64,000 bases of DNA from Clostridia bacterium (GTDB lineage: Bacteria; Bacillota; Clostridia; Christensenellales; UBA1242). The stretch is from positions 1-64,000 of the forward strand of contig JAEDFU010000002.1 of the NCBI GenBank assembly GCA_016297915.1, in the 5' to 3' direction. The notes under the pieces are model-generated. The model made no database searches. It worked only from the letters and a program-made list of their open reading frames with translations, and was not told where the DNA came from. The position numbers and the translations under genes were made by a program. Positions 52,692-62,233 of the stretch are shown one piece after another (the first letter of the stretch is position 1; each line of letters starts with the position of its first letter).

Positions 52692-53954
52692 ATGGATTTT
52701 GCAAAACTAAAAAAGTATTACATGGACAATAGGCTAATTTTTAATTGCGGACTGCTTGCAATACTTTTTTTTATTAATTGCTTTGTGGCGGACTTTTCGT
52801 ACTTAGTTTTTTTTGTTTTAATGATTGGAGTTCTATTTGAGAACAAACAAAATAGCTTTTCGATGCTTGTATTTTCTGTTCCATTTTGTGGAATAGACGA
52901 GTATTTGGGCGTATATTTACTATTTGCTTGTGTGGCAATATTTATTATTAAAAACCATATTATTATGCGTTTTTTTGATAAATTAAAAGTTAATTGGTTT
53001 GTGGTTTGTAGTATCTTTATGTTTTTGATATATGCTCTACTTCCAATTGGGGAGTATAGCCAAGGACTATTTGTTAAGCTTATTATTATCCTCAGTATCG
53101 TCCTCCTTGTTAATTTATTTATTAATTACAAGGGGCTACTCAATCTTAAGTTCAACCTAAATGTTATGGCAATTGGACTTATTATCTCGGCGGCGTTCTA
53201 TCTTACATACTTTGTTTCGCCACATATGCACGATAAGCCTATATCTGTAACTGAGGATTTTATTAGATTTGCAGCACTTCTTATGAATCCAAATGCTCTT
53301 GCAATGATATGTGAAATTTGCTTGAGTTTGCTTACAATTTATCTGATACAAGACAAATTTGAGTGGAACGACATCATTGCTTATATTATCTTTGCAGTGC
53401 TTGGACTATCTACATTCTCCAAAACATTTCTTATTCTTTTTGGAATACTTGGGATTATTTTGTTTGTGTATCTAATTCGCAAATTCAAATGGAAGATTGC
53501 GTGGCTTGTATGTGTGATTTGTGGACTTATTATGTTTGCTGTCATCTTTAAAGGCGACTTTTTGTTTGCTTACTTGCGTAGATTTGTAAATATTAACCTA
53601 AACGATAACTATGATACCACTTTCGAAAAATTTTTGAATGTCTTGACCACTGGCAGATACAAGCTTTGGTCGGCGGTTCTTAGTTATATGTTTATGAACC
53701 CAATTGTTATTTTCTTTGGCAGAGGGCTTGGCGCTCCGCTGGTTGCATCACTTTCGGCACATAATTTTTATATTACAATGATTTTCGAACTAGGAATTGT
53801 TGGCTCTATTCTATTTGTGCTTATGTTTGTGGCTCTAATTTTGGATTACAAAAAACGCAATCCGGATTACAAATTCCAAAAAGCATACTTGATTCCAATA
53901 ATTATTATTGGTCTGCTTATGATGGTCGAGGATTTGTTCTTGTATATATATTGA
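52692..53954 (+). CDS. O-antigen ligase/Wzy-like membrane protein
   Basis: 420 residues, ~12 membrane helices, with the large extracellular loop containing GRGLGAPLVASLSAHNFYITMIFELGIVGSILF (~350-380). The SAHN-F-E-G pattern is typical of the Wzy_C/O-antigen ligase superfamily. It is the second polymerase/ligase candidate of the locus alongside the EpsG-type protein. One may polymerise and the other transfer chains to the wall or a lipid; inference only. Starts nine bases after uppS. Confidence 0.8.
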   Translation: MDFAKLKKYYMDNRLIFNCGLLAILFFINCFVADFSYLVFFVLMIGVLFENKQNSFSMLVFSVPFCGIDEYLGVYLLFACVAIFIIKNHIIMRFFDKLKVNWFVVCSIFMFLIYALLPIGEYSQGLFVKLIIILSIVLLVNLFINYKGLLNLKFNLNVMAIGLIISAAFYLTYFVSPHMHDKPISVTEDFIRFAALLMNPNALAMICEICLSLLTIYLIQDKFEWNDIIAYIIFAVLGLSTFSKTFLILFGILGIILFVYLIRKFKWKIAWLVCVICGLIMFAVIFKGDFLFAYLRRFVNINLNDNYDTTFEKFLNVLTTGRYKLWSAVLSYMFMNPIVIFFGRGLGAPLVASLSAHNFYITMIFELGIVGSILFVLMFVALILDYKKRNPDYKFQKAYLIPIIIIGLLMMVEDLFLYIY

Positions 53955-54015
53955 TAGTGAGTATTATAGTGAATTTATAAGTACTGAGTTATTAAAAATT
54001 AGAGAGAAAAATATT

Positions 54016-56637
54016 ATGAAACAATATTATCAGATGAAATATCAAGATGTGATAAAGACATTGTACAGTGATGATGTGCAGGGACTTTCTAGTGAAGAAG
54101 TTGACAATAGGCTAGAAAGAGACGGAAATAATATTCTTAAACAAAAGAATAAAAAAAGCCCTCTGAAAATTTTATTTGGACAATTTGCAAATATTATGAT
54201 ACTGTTGCTGATTTTGGTGGGAATTGTTTCTCTTGTATATTCTATTGTTAATAAAGAAAGTCCAATAGAATCAATTGTTATATTTTCTTGCGTCATCATA
54301 AATGCTCTTATGGGATTTATTCAGGAAATGAAATCTGAAAACGCAATTGAATCACTCAAAACTGTTACCACTTCAAAAGTCCAAGTAAAAAGAGATGGTG
54401 CGTGGAAAGAAATCGACGCCAAAGAACTTGTTGTGGGAGATATTATTAGTCTTGATGCTGGAGACAAAGTTCCAGCTGATGCTAGAATTATAAGGGCAGT
54501 TGGTTTGAAGGTTGATGAATCTTTGCTTACTGGAGAGAGTTTGTCTGTTGAAAAAAGTGAGAGCGAATTGGTTGGGGACAAATTAATACAAGAACAAACA
54601 AATATTCTATTCTCGGGAACTAGTATTGTAAATGGGCGAGCAGAAGCCGTGGTTATTTATACTGGTATGGATACTGAAATTGGCAAAATAGCAGGTTCTA
54701 TTGATAAATCTGAAGACGCATTGACCCCTTTGCAAGTTAAGATAAAAAAGGTTAGTGGTTTTATATCTGTAATTGCGTGTGTATTGGTAGCAATTACATT
54801 TTGCTACGGTTTGATTTTAAAAAAAGATGCATTATCCATAATTATGTTATGTATATCTATGGTTCTAGCATCAGTTCCTGAAGTTTTGCCAATTTCAATA
54901 ACTGCCACCTTAACTATAGGTGTAAAACAAATGGCAAAAAAACAAACTGTAGTTAAACAATTGTCTGCTATTGAAACCTTGGGGTCCACTCAAATAATAT
55001 GTTCGGACAAAACAGGAACAATCACCACCAATCAAATGACATTGGTTGAGATTTATGCTAATGAAAAAAAATATATTGATATCAAAAAAAATTATAATGA
55101 ATTAGAAATGTGCAATAATATTTTGGGATTATGCAATGATACAGTTAATGATAGTCAAAATATTGGTAATTATATTGGTGACCCAGTAGAAATTGCATTA
55201 AGCAAATATTTGTTTAACTTGGGCAAAAATGTCGACGACTTGAAAAATAAATACAAGAGAATTGACGAGATACCATTTGACTCAACTAGAAAAATGATGA
55301 GCACACTTAATTCTTTTGGTGAGCAAGAACTTATTTTGACCAAAGGTGGCTTTAGTGAAGTAATCAAGCATTGTAGTAATTATCTAAAAAATGGAAAAGT
55401 CTTGAAACTCAATAGTCGTGTTATTGCTAATTATTTGCGTCACGAAAAAATGATGAGCAAAAAGGCTTATAAAGTTTTGGCACTAGCATACAAACCGGTG
55501 AACGACAAAAAAGACTTTAAAGAAGAAAATCTTGTATTGGTTGGAATAATTGGACTGATTGATCCTCCAAAAGATGGCGTCAAGGAAGCTGTTGAAAAGT
55601 GTAAACAAGCAAAAATCAAACCTATTATGATAACTGGAGATAGTCTTGCAACGGCTATAGCTGTTGCAAAAGATATTGGTATTGCTAGCTGTGATAGTCA
55701 GGGTGTTGAAGGCAAAGTGATAGACAAAATGACTGATGATGAACTCGTTTCATTTGTAAAAAAATATACTGTTTTTGCGAGAGTTACTCCAGAGCACAAG
55801 GTTAGGATTGTCAGAGCCTTTCAGTCATCAGGAAAAGTTGTTGCAATGACAGGAGATGGTGTTAATGATGCTCCAGCTCTTAAGTTGGCACATGTTGGTA
55901 TCGGAATGGGTAGGTCTGGTACAGATGTTACCAAAAATGTTGCGGATATAATTCTTATGGATGATAGTTTTTCCACCATTGTTTCGGCCGTTGAAGAAGG
56001 AAGAAGAATTTATAACAATGTGCTTAGAACTATTCTATATAATCTATCTTCAAATTTTGCTGAGATCTTTTTGATAATTATAGGGATGATTATGTTAAAA
56101 GATATTATTTCGCCACTGCATATCCTTTATATAGATTTGGTGGCAGATACTATTCCGTCTATTGCTCTAGCATTTGAAAAAGATAGTCCACAAAGCATGA
56201 AACAAAAACCTAATGGATTGAATAAAAAAGTGTTTACTCCATTTATGATTTCAAGTATTTTGGTTTCGGCAATTATTGAAACTTTAATTTCGTTAGGCGT
56301 ATTTTTGGTATCCGCAAACTTATTTGGATATCCCGTAGCTCAAACTTTGGCACTGCTATCAGTTGTTATTAATGAATTTGTGTTTACTTATAATTGCAAA
56401 GAGCTTAAAACATTTAGTTTTAAAAAGGGATTATTTGGAAACAAGTTTATGAATATCTCAATAATAATTTTGTTAGCAGTTCAAATTATTGTATTCTTTT
56501 CTCCAATAGGGGTATTGTTTGGGATAACCAAAATTAATTGTTTGCAATTTTTGACCGTTGTTGTTGTTAACATTTTTGGTTTTGTATTGATTGAATTAGC
56601 AAAGCCAATTTTAAACAAACTGTTTGCTGATAAATAA
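54016..56637 (+). CDS. P-type cation-transporting ATPase (P2 subfamily)
   Basis: 873 residues. N-terminal cation-ATPase domain, two helices, actuator with LLTGESLSVEK, phosphorylated Asp 331 in CSDKTGT, KGGF in the nucleotide-binding domain, TGDGVNDAPALK hinge and six C-terminal helices, as in calcium/sodium P2 pumps. Ion-site segments are unusual: TM4 reads VPEVLPISIT (calcium pumps usually have IPEGLP) and TM6 reads YIDLVADTIPSIALAFE (calcium pumps usually have N-L-V-T-D; Na/K-type pumps have D-L-G-T-D). Selectivity is therefore uncertain. GAGAGAAAA precedes ATG. A CorA-type gene follows 50 bases on. Confidence 0.9.
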   Translation: MKQYYQMKYQDVIKTLYSDDVQGLSSEEVDNRLERDGNNILKQKNKKSPLKILFGQFANIMILLLILVGIVSLVYSIVNKESPIESIVIFSCVIINALMGFIQEMKSENAIESLKTVTTSKVQVKRDGAWKEIDAKELVVGDIISLDAGDKVPADARIIRAVGLKVDESLLTGESLSVEKSESELVGDKLIQEQTNILFSGTSIVNGRAEAVVIYTGMDTEIGKIAGSIDKSEDALTPLQVKIKKVSGFISVIACVLVAITFCYGLILKKDALSIIMLCISMVLASVPEVLPISITATLTIGVKQMAKKQTVVKQLSAIETLGSTQIICSDKTGTITTNQMTLVEIYANEKKYIDIKKNYNELEMCNNILGLCNDTVNDSQNIGNYIGDPVEIALSKYLFNLGKNVDDLKNKYKRIDEIPFDSTRKMMSTLNSFGEQELILTKGGFSEVIKHCSNYLKNGKVLKLNSRVIANYLRHEKMMSKKAYKVLALAYKPVNDKKDFKEENLVLVGIIGLIDPPKDGVKEAVEKCKQAKIKPIMITGDSLATAIAVAKDIGIASCDSQGVEGKVIDKMTDDELVSFVKKYTVFARVTPEHKVRIVRAFQSSGKVVAMTGDGVNDAPALKLAHVGIGMGRSGTDVTKNVADIILMDDSFSTIVSAVEEGRRIYNNVLRTILYNLSSNFAEIFLIIIGMIMLKDIISPLHILYIDLVADTIPSIALAFEKDSPQSMKQKPNGLNKKVFTPFMISSILVSAIIETLISLGVFLVSANLFGYPVAQTLALLSVVINEFVFTYNCKELKTFSFKKGLFGNKFMNISIIILLAVQIIVFFSPIGVLFGITKINCLQFLTVVVVNIFGFVLIELAKPILNKLFADK

Positions 56638-56687
56638 CGCCACGCAAGATATTTTTAATAAAATTTTTCGTTAAATGGGAGAGTATT

Positions 56688-57584
56688 ATGAAAGTCATAA
56701 ATGTTTTGAATGAATCATTAAAACTTGAAGACATAAAGAATAAAATAATAATTATTACAAAAGCTCAACTAAATCAGGTTTTTGATATAAAAAAAGATAA
56801 AGAAATTATTAATGGGCTCAAGTATATAGACTCCAACAAAATTGAAACATACGATGATAAATATTTGCTGACATTTAATTTTTTGACTGAAGAAAACAAG
56901 CGTACAAATTTGGAGAAAATTGGTATTTATTCGGATTTTAAGACTTTTGCAGTATTTGTAACTAACAACAAAGACATTTTGGTTGGTGAACTTGAAAATT
57001 TGGCTCAAGCTGACTTGGATTACGCAGGAATTCTGCTTTCACTTATGGCAAATGCTACGGATAATGATTATATAAAATTAGAGAGCCTCGAAAATGAACT
57101 AAATGATTTTGACGAAAAATTGTCTGTAGAAAGAGATTTGGAAAAGTATTCCAAAAAAATCATGTACTACAAAAAATATTTAATTAAATTGAAACATCAT
57201 TATGAGCAAATTAATTATATAATTGACTTTTTTGCTGGTCATAGTGAATTGCTCACACTTCAAGAGGAAAAAGACAAACTTTATATGTTGACTCGAAGAA
57301 TTCCTAAGTTGGTCAAAGAGGTTGTTTCTTTTATGGATACCTTGTCTCAGACAAGAGAGAATTATCAAGCCCAAATTCAAATAAAACAAAGTAATTTGAT
57401 GAAAATTTTTACAATAATTACAGTTGTGTTTACTCCGCTTCAATTTATAGTGGGTTGGTATGGAATGAATCTTATAATGCCTGAGTTTGGCTTTAGATAT
57501 TCTTATCCAATAGTAATAACGCTATGCGTTATTACTATAGTTACATTGATTGTTATTTTCAAAAAGAAAAATTGGTTTAAATAA
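56688..57584 (+). CDS. CorA-family divalent cation transporter
   Basis: 298 residues. Long cytoplasmic alpha/beta and coiled helical part (~1-235), then two membrane helices (~238-260 and ~270-290) joined by the GMN selectivity motif in YGMNLIMPEFGF. CorA forms pentameric Mg2+/Co2+ channels. GGGAG lies before ATG. The N-terminal domain is short for CorA. Adjacent to the P-type pump, together suggesting a cation homeostasis unit. Confidence 0.9.
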   Translation: MKVINVLNESLKLEDIKNKIIIITKAQLNQVFDIKKDKEIINGLKYIDSNKIETYDDKYLLTFNFLTEENKRTNLEKIGIYSDFKTFAVFVTNNKDILVGELENLAQADLDYAGILLSLMANATDNDYIKLESLENELNDFDEKLSVERDLEKYSKKIMYYKKYLIKLKHHYEQINYIIDFFAGHSELLTLQEEKDKLYMLTRRIPKLVKEVVSFMDTLSQTRENYQAQIQIKQSNLMKIFTIITVVFTPLQFIVGWYGMNLIMPEFGFRYSYPIVITLCVITIVTLIVIFKKKNWFK

Positions 57585-57639
57585 TATAAATTGTCAAACA
57601 ATTATTCAAAAGGTCATTGGAGTTTTTTGACTATTAAAC

Positions 57640-57672
57640 AAATATCCCCCAGTTCAACTGGGGGATATTTAT
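57640..57672. terminator. Strong terminator after corA
   Basis: A 13-bp perfect stem ATATCCCCCAGTT/AACTGGGGGATAT around one loop base, 57641-57669, with T-rich right flank. Also suits the convergent small gene. Confidence 0.88.
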
Positions 57673-57689
57673 TTAATATTTAATAAACA

Positions 57690-57902
57690 TTAAGCCAAAA
57701 CAACGATGTCTCTAGATATGATCATTGTAACTAGGTCAATAACATAGAAAATTGGACACAAGATAAAATTAAGGATTGCTCCTAAAATATTTCCTCTTTG
57801 TGCTCTTGTAATAATTCCGCAAACAATGCTTGTAACAGGGATGATTGCAAGAATTAAACAAACCAACCAGCTTAGACCAAAATATCTTTTTGTGCTTGCC
57901 AT
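57690..57902 (-). CDS. Small two-helix membrane protein, 70 aa
   Basis: 70 residues. ATG 57902 has AAGGAG seven bases upstream; the longer open frame to 57974 is rejected. Two hydrophobic helices (~9-30 WLVCLILAIIPVTSIVCGII and ~38-62 ILGAILNFILCPIFYVIDLVTMII) are joined by a basic RAQRGN turn, giving a hairpin resembling small Pmp3/YqaE-type stress proteins in outline. I cannot confirm the family. Convergent with corA. Confidence 0.7.
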   Translation of the reverse strand: MASTKRYFGLSWLVCLILAIIPVTSIVCGIITRAQRGNILGAILNFILCPIFYVIDLVTMIISRDIVVLA

Positions 57903-58107
57903 AATATTCTCCTTATACAAAAAATTTTTATGAAAATGCGCTATTATTTTAAACAAAATGTCGAGTTTTGTCAACTGTTTTTTTTGTATGGCTTTGCAAA
58001 ATTATTTTAACTTGTATTTTTTAGTCTAGTTGCAAATAACAAAAGTTTAAAAAAACAATTGTAATAACACCTTATTTTATTTATATGCTATGGCTTGTAC
58101 AATTATG

Positions 58108-58133
58108 ACTGGAGCAAAATATTTTGCTCCAGA
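58108..58133. repeat. 24-bp perfect palindrome
   Basis: CTGGAGCAAAAT followed directly by ATTTTGCTCCAG, 58109-58132. It lies just beyond the stop of the Cys-rich gene (minus strand) and could terminate it, although the following T tract is weak; it could alternatively bind a dimeric regulator. Confidence 0.75.
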
Positions 58134-58144
58134 TAACTTTGGCG

Positions 58145-58282
58145 TTATATAGTTGTTGTCGAAAAAGTTGCATTTACTACAACTGTAGAAATTCCTCCGC
58201 ATCTATTTACGATAACAAATGGATTTGCACAAGGACACAAAAAATTACAACAGTTTCGTCTGCATCCACATATTGTGTTCAT
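58145..58282 (-). CDS. Small cysteine-rich protein, 45 aa
   Basis: ATG 58282, stop TAA 58145-58147. TAGGAG lies eight bases before the start, an excellent ribosome site. 45 residues with seven cysteines: C5, C7, C11, C12, C16, C18 and C28, i.e. MNTICGCRRNCCNFLCPC followed by ANPFVIVNRCGG and a Val/Thr/Ser-rich end (STVVVNATFSTTTI). The N-terminal half has the density of metal-binding peptides. No signal peptide. Other possibilities are a ribosomally made modified peptide precursor or a spore-coat-like peptide. No modifying enzyme is adjacent in the window. I do not recognise it. Confidence 0.6.
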   Translation of the reverse strand: MNTICGCRRNCCNFLCPCANPFVIVNRCGGISTVVVNATFSTTTI

Positions 58283-58437
58283 ATTCTTTTCTCCTAGGTC
58301 TAAAAAGTGATGACAAAATTTGTTTTTGCAAAATATATGCGTTTTGCAGTTTACCGCAAAAAAGCAAATCTACACATCACTACTACATCTTATGCGGTTT
58401 TTTGGATAATTGTTTCAAGACTTATTGACCAAAACTG

Positions 58438-58466
58438 TTGACATATGATTTTTGCCATGCTAAAAT
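58438..58466 (+). promoter_or_regulatory. pheS: Promoter of pheST operon
   Basis: TTGACA at 58438-58443, 17-bp spacer, TAAAAT at 58461-58466; transcript start ~58473. Confidence 0.75.
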
Positions 58467-58472
58467 TAAACC

Positions 58473-58740
58473 AGTTTAAAAATGCTAAGATAATGTATTT
58501 AGTAGTTGCATGGAACTTACATAAGAGATAGATTGCCGTAGGCTGAGAGCAATTTAAAAGTCTAACATGTATACGAATTTCGCACATTGGAGTTGCTAGT
58601 AGGAAATGACTAGACGGGTTGGTTTGCCGTGATACAAACTGAACTTTGAGAAAGGGCTTTGTGCTCTTTGAATTAGGGTGGTACCACGAAAAAAATACAT
58701 TTCGTCCCTATGGTGTTTTTTGCACCATGGGGCTTTTTTA
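58473..58740 (+). promoter_or_regulatory. T-box riboswitch, tRNA-Phe
   Basis: The T-box sequence AGGGTGGTACCACG is at 58675-58688. Downstream antiterminator/terminator elements are present. In Stem I, GAAT at 58575-58578 is followed by TTC (58579-58581), the Phe codon, as specifier, then a purine, which matches the downstream pheST genes. Uncharged tRNA-Phe pairing at the GGTG bulge would favour antitermination. The leader is ~268 nt, typical length. Confidence 0.9.
58704..58739 (+). terminator. T-box-controlled terminator
   Basis: GTCCCTATGGTG (58704-58715) pairs with CACCATGGGGC (58723-58733), then T6 at 58734-58739. Its left part overlaps the antiterminator pairing region (TTCGTCCCT). Confidence 0.88.
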
Positions 58741-58756
58741 AATTAAAGGAGAGAGT

Positions 58757-59782
58757 ATGTTAAAAATAGAAGAATTACTTACTAAATTTGAAAATTCGCT
58801 AGGAACTATTGAGACCGATGAGCAGTTAAATAGCGTAAGACAAGAATATCTTGGCAAGTCTGGTCATGTAACCGACGCCATGAAACAAATTAAGGATGTT
58901 CCAAATGACCAAAAAAAAGCTTATGGTGAGGCTGTTAACAAAATTAAAGTAAAAATTGAAGAAGGTTTGCAAGGACTTAAGCAAAAGATTCAAGCCAAGG
59001 CTCTTGAAAAAAAGCTCAAAAACACTCCAAAAGTTGATTTGACAATTCCTTACACCAAACAAGTTGGCAGTTTGCATCCAATTACTATTGCCGAAAAAAA
59101 GGTCGTAGAAGTTTTTAGGTCGATGGGCTTTATTGTAGAGGACGGCTATGAGGTTGAGACTGAGTACAACAACTTTGAGGCAGTAAATGTTCCAAAGGAT
59201 CATCCTGCTAGAGATACACAGGATACATTCTGGCTAAACAATGGTCAAGTCTTGCGTACACATACTTCTGCAAATCAAAATAGGGTTATGAAAACATACG
59301 GTGCGCCACTAAGAGCAATTTTCCCAGGAAGATGCTATCGTAACGAGGCTTTGGATGCTTCTCACGATACAACATTCTGGCAATGCGAAGGAATGGTTAT
59401 AGACGAAAACATCAATGTCGCCAACCTAATTTTCTTTATGAAGACAATGCTCACCGAAGTTTTTGGCAAAGAGATTGAGGTCAGACTTAGACCGGGATTT
59501 TTCCCATTTACAGAGCCTAGTTTTGAGCTTGATTGCTCGTGCCCTTACTGCGAAGGCAAAGGATGCAAGGTTTGCAAACAAGGTGGCTGGATTGAACTTT
59601 GCCCATGTGGAATGATTCACCCCGAAGTTCTCAAAATGGGCGGAATAGATACAGACAAATACCAAGGATTTGCTTTTGGCTTGGGACTTAGCAGACTTGC
59701 AATGATGAACAAAAATATTTCTACAATTAGAGTTATGAATGGCTGTAAACTCAAAGAACTAAAACAAGCCAAGATTAAGTAG
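58757..59782 (+). CDS. pheS: Phenylalanyl-tRNA synthetase alpha subunit
   Basis: 341 residues, catalytic subunit of the alpha2-beta2 class IIc synthetase. N-terminal coiled coil (~1-95), then motif 1 (HPITIAEKKVVEVFRSMGF), motif 2 (FPGRCYRNEALDASHDTTFWQCEG) and motif 3 (GFAFGLGLSRLAMM). The Cys-rich CPYCEGKGCKVCKQGGW segment before GMIHPEV is common in Bacillota PheS. GGAGAG precedes ATG. First gene after the Phe T-box. Confidence 0.97.
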   Translation: MLKIEELLTKFENSLGTIETDEQLNSVRQEYLGKSGHVTDAMKQIKDVPNDQKKAYGEAVNKIKVKIEEGLQGLKQKIQAKALEKKLKNTPKVDLTIPYTKQVGSLHPITIAEKKVVEVFRSMGFIVEDGYEVETEYNNFEAVNVPKDHPARDTQDTFWLNNGQVLRTHTSANQNRVMKTYGAPLRAIFPGRCYRNEALDASHDTTFWQCEGMVIDENINVANLIFFMKTMLTEVFGKEIEVRLRPGFFPFTEPSFELDCSCPYCEGKGCKVCKQGGWIELCPCGMIHPEVLKMGGIDTDKYQGFAFGLGLSRLAMMNKNISTIRVMNGCKLKELKQAKIK

Positions 59783-59792
59783 GGAGGAATTT

Positions 59793-62156
59793 ATGTATAT
59801 TTCATTAAATTGGATAAAAGATTATGTTGACCTTGACGGCGTTGATGTAATTAATCTTATTAAAAATAGATTTACCCTTGCTGTTGCTGAGATTGAGGGA
59901 ATTGAGGAAAAAGGCAAAGATTTAAGCGGTGTTGTTACTGCCAAAATTTTGAGTGTGGAGAGTCATCCAAAGTCCAACAAACTCCACATCCTAAGTGTCG
60001 ACAAGGGCGATGAGATTGTTCAAATTGTGTGTGGTGCTCCAAATGTAAAAGAGGGAATGATAGTTCCTCTTGCAACTCTTGGTGCACATGTTGCAGGGAT
60101 GACAATTGCTCCTGCAAATTTAGCTGGTGTTGAGTCCTATGGCATGTGTTGTAGTGCCAAGGAACTTGGAATTTCTGATGACCATAGTGGACTACTTGAG
60201 TTTGATAGCAACACTCCTATCGGTGTCGATGTCAAAAAGATTTTGCCAATTGAGGATATAGTCTTTGAGATAGACAACAAGAGTTTAACCAATAGACCAG
60301 ACCTTTGGGGGCACTATGGCATAGCAAGAGAGATTTCGGCTTTGACTGGCAGAAAACTCAAACCTTTGGATGTTTTGCAAGAGGATACATCTGGGCTCAA
60401 AAAACTAGACATAAGCGTACATAGTGATACATGCTTTAGATATTCGTCGGCAACAATGAGCCGAATTACCAAGAATGTATCTCCAATGACTATGCAAATT
60501 AGACTCTATTACACGGGCATGCGTGCAATCAATATGCTTGCCGATGTTACAAACTATATTATGCTTGAACTTGGTCAACCAATGCATGCATTTAATAACG
60601 AAATTGTCAAGAGTATTGATGTAAAGAATGTTAGCGAGGATACCAACTTTACAACTCTCGACGGCGTTGAGAGAGTATTGCCAAAGGACACAATGGTTAT
60701 CTCTTGCAATGGCGAAGTGTCTGCAATTGCTGGCGTCATGGGTGGACTAGATAGTGAGATTAAAGATAATACAAATAGTGTTCTTATTGAGTCGGCATGT
60801 TTTCATCCAGCCAAGGTTCGTAGAACCGCAACTGCTCTTGGCATGCGTACAGAAGCTAGTGCAAGATACGAAAAATCTCTTGACCCAGAACTTACAATGA
60901 CCGCACTCAAAAGATATATGTATTTGGTTAAATCTATAGATAGTGGTGCAGTGGTTACTTCTGATATAACTGATGTCTACAATTTCAAATACGAGCCAAA
61001 AACAATTGAAATCTCTATGGATTATATCAACAATTATATGGGTGTGGATTTAACGGAAGACTTTGTTGTAAATACTCTTACAAACCTTGAGTTTGGAGTA
61101 GAGCGCCTTGGTGGCGGAAATTTGAAAGTCAAAGTTCCAACTTTTAGAGCAACCAAGGATATACAAGGCAAACCAGATATTGTAGAGGAAGTTGGCAGAA
61201 TTTTTGGTTACGATAATATTAAGCCAAAGAGCTGTTGTATGGATGTATTGCCGGTAGACTTGCAACGCAAAATCGCCGACGAGTACGACATAAAATACAC
61301 TCTTGCAACTAAGTTTAATTTAAGTGAGATACACACATATTTGTGGTATGATAGCGAGACAAACAAACAACTTGGTATCAACCCTCCAAGTTATCTAAGA
61401 GTTATTAATTCACTTCAAAAGTACAACGACCAATTGCGTTCAACACTTGTTCCATCTCAGCTAAAAGCTGTAATAGACAACAAAGAGGACTATTCGGATT
61501 TTGGCGTATTTGAAATTGGTAGTGCGATAATTGGATTGGACGAAAATAACCAAAGCATTGAGCACAAAAAATTGTGTATCACTCTCTATAACAAAACAGA
61601 AGATGTAAGCAGGCTCCTTGACCTTAAGGAAATGCTAGAGTATACTTGCAACGAAATTTTGCAAACACCAATCACATTTGTGCCAGCAAACACCGAGTGT
61701 GAGTACATGTCTCCAGTTAATTATTACAATATCTATGCAGGGGATGAGTGTTTGGGATTTATTGGCTCTATTCACCCAGCAACTACAATGCAGATAGGCA
61801 AGTGCACAATAGTTACCTGCGAGATTGATTTTACCAAACTTATAACTACCCCAAGACAAGTGGTGACTTTTGAGACGGTTTCTAAGTATCCAAATAGCGA
61901 GCTTGACTTTAACTTTTTGGTTGATGTTGAGACCAATTATGCTACTATCCAAAAGATTGCAACAAGTATTGACTCCGACCTTAATTACAAAGTATCTTTG
62001 CTAGATATCTTTGATAACAAAGACGGAATGATAAGTTATACTCTACATTACGAAATAGGTAGAGACGATAGAACAATGACTGGTGAGGAAATAGAGAATT
62101 TCCACAAAACAGTCATAGATACTTTTGCCAAGAATAATATAAACTTAAAGTTGTAA
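59793..62156 (+). CDS. pheT: Phenylalanyl-tRNA synthetase beta subunit
   Basis: 787 residues, normal length. In order: N-terminal domain, EMAP-like tRNA-binding OB fold (~42-150: AKILSVESHPKSNKLHILSVD...VCGAPNV), B3/B4 editing domain (~205-370: LADVTNYIMLELGQPMHAFN), B5 domain (~400-475), class II-like core and C-terminal FDX-ACB anticodon domain (~690-787). Starts ten bases after pheS with GGGAGGA. Confidence 0.97.
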   Translation: MYISLNWIKDYVDLDGVDVINLIKNRFTLAVAEIEGIEEKGKDLSGVVTAKILSVESHPKSNKLHILSVDKGDEIVQIVCGAPNVKEGMIVPLATLGAHVAGMTIAPANLAGVESYGMCCSAKELGISDDHSGLLEFDSNTPIGVDVKKILPIEDIVFEIDNKSLTNRPDLWGHYGIAREISALTGRKLKPLDVLQEDTSGLKKLDISVHSDTCFRYSSATMSRITKNVSPMTMQIRLYYTGMRAINMLADVTNYIMLELGQPMHAFNNEIVKSIDVKNVSEDTNFTTLDGVERVLPKDTMVISCNGEVSAIAGVMGGLDSEIKDNTNSVLIESACFHPAKVRRTATALGMRTEASARYEKSLDPELTMTALKRYMYLVKSIDSGAVVTSDITDVYNFKYEPKTIEISMDYINNYMGVDLTEDFVVNTLTNLEFGVERLGGGNLKVKVPTFRATKDIQGKPDIVEEVGRIFGYDNIKPKSCCMDVLPVDLQRKIADEYDIKYTLATKFNLSEIHTYLWYDSETNKQLGINPPSYLRVINSLQKYNDQLRSTLVPSQLKAVIDNKEDYSDFGVFEIGSAIIGLDENNQSIEHKKLCITLYNKTEDVSRLLDLKEMLEYTCNEILQTPITFVPANTECEYMSPVNYYNIYAGDECLGFIGSIHPATTMQIGKCTIVTCEIDFTKLITTPRQVVTFETVSKYPNSELDFNFLVDVETNYATIQKIATSIDSDLNYKVSLLDIFDNKDGMISYTLHYEIGRDDRTMTGEEIENFHKTVIDTFAKNNINLKL

Positions 62157-62187
62157 TCAAAAAATAAATATATATTGGAATTAAAAA

Positions 62188-62228
62188 AAACAAGGGGAGC
62201 AAGCGATATACTTGCCTCCTTGTTTTTT
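62188..62228. terminator. Bidirectional terminator after pheT
   Basis: AAACAAGG...AAG (62188-62203) pairs with CTT...CCTTGTTT (62211-62225); A8 to the left and T6 to the right, serving pheT and the convergent GNAT gene. Confidence 0.82.
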
Positions 62229-62233
62229 ATCTT

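Noticed and set aside
57903..57974. N-terminal extension of the 70-aa membrane protein
   Set aside because: No ribosome site at the upstream start, and AAGGAG sits exactly before ATG 57902.
58219..58428. Plus-strand 69-residue open frame
   Set aside because: No ribosome site and antisense to the Cys-rich gene; probably a shadow.
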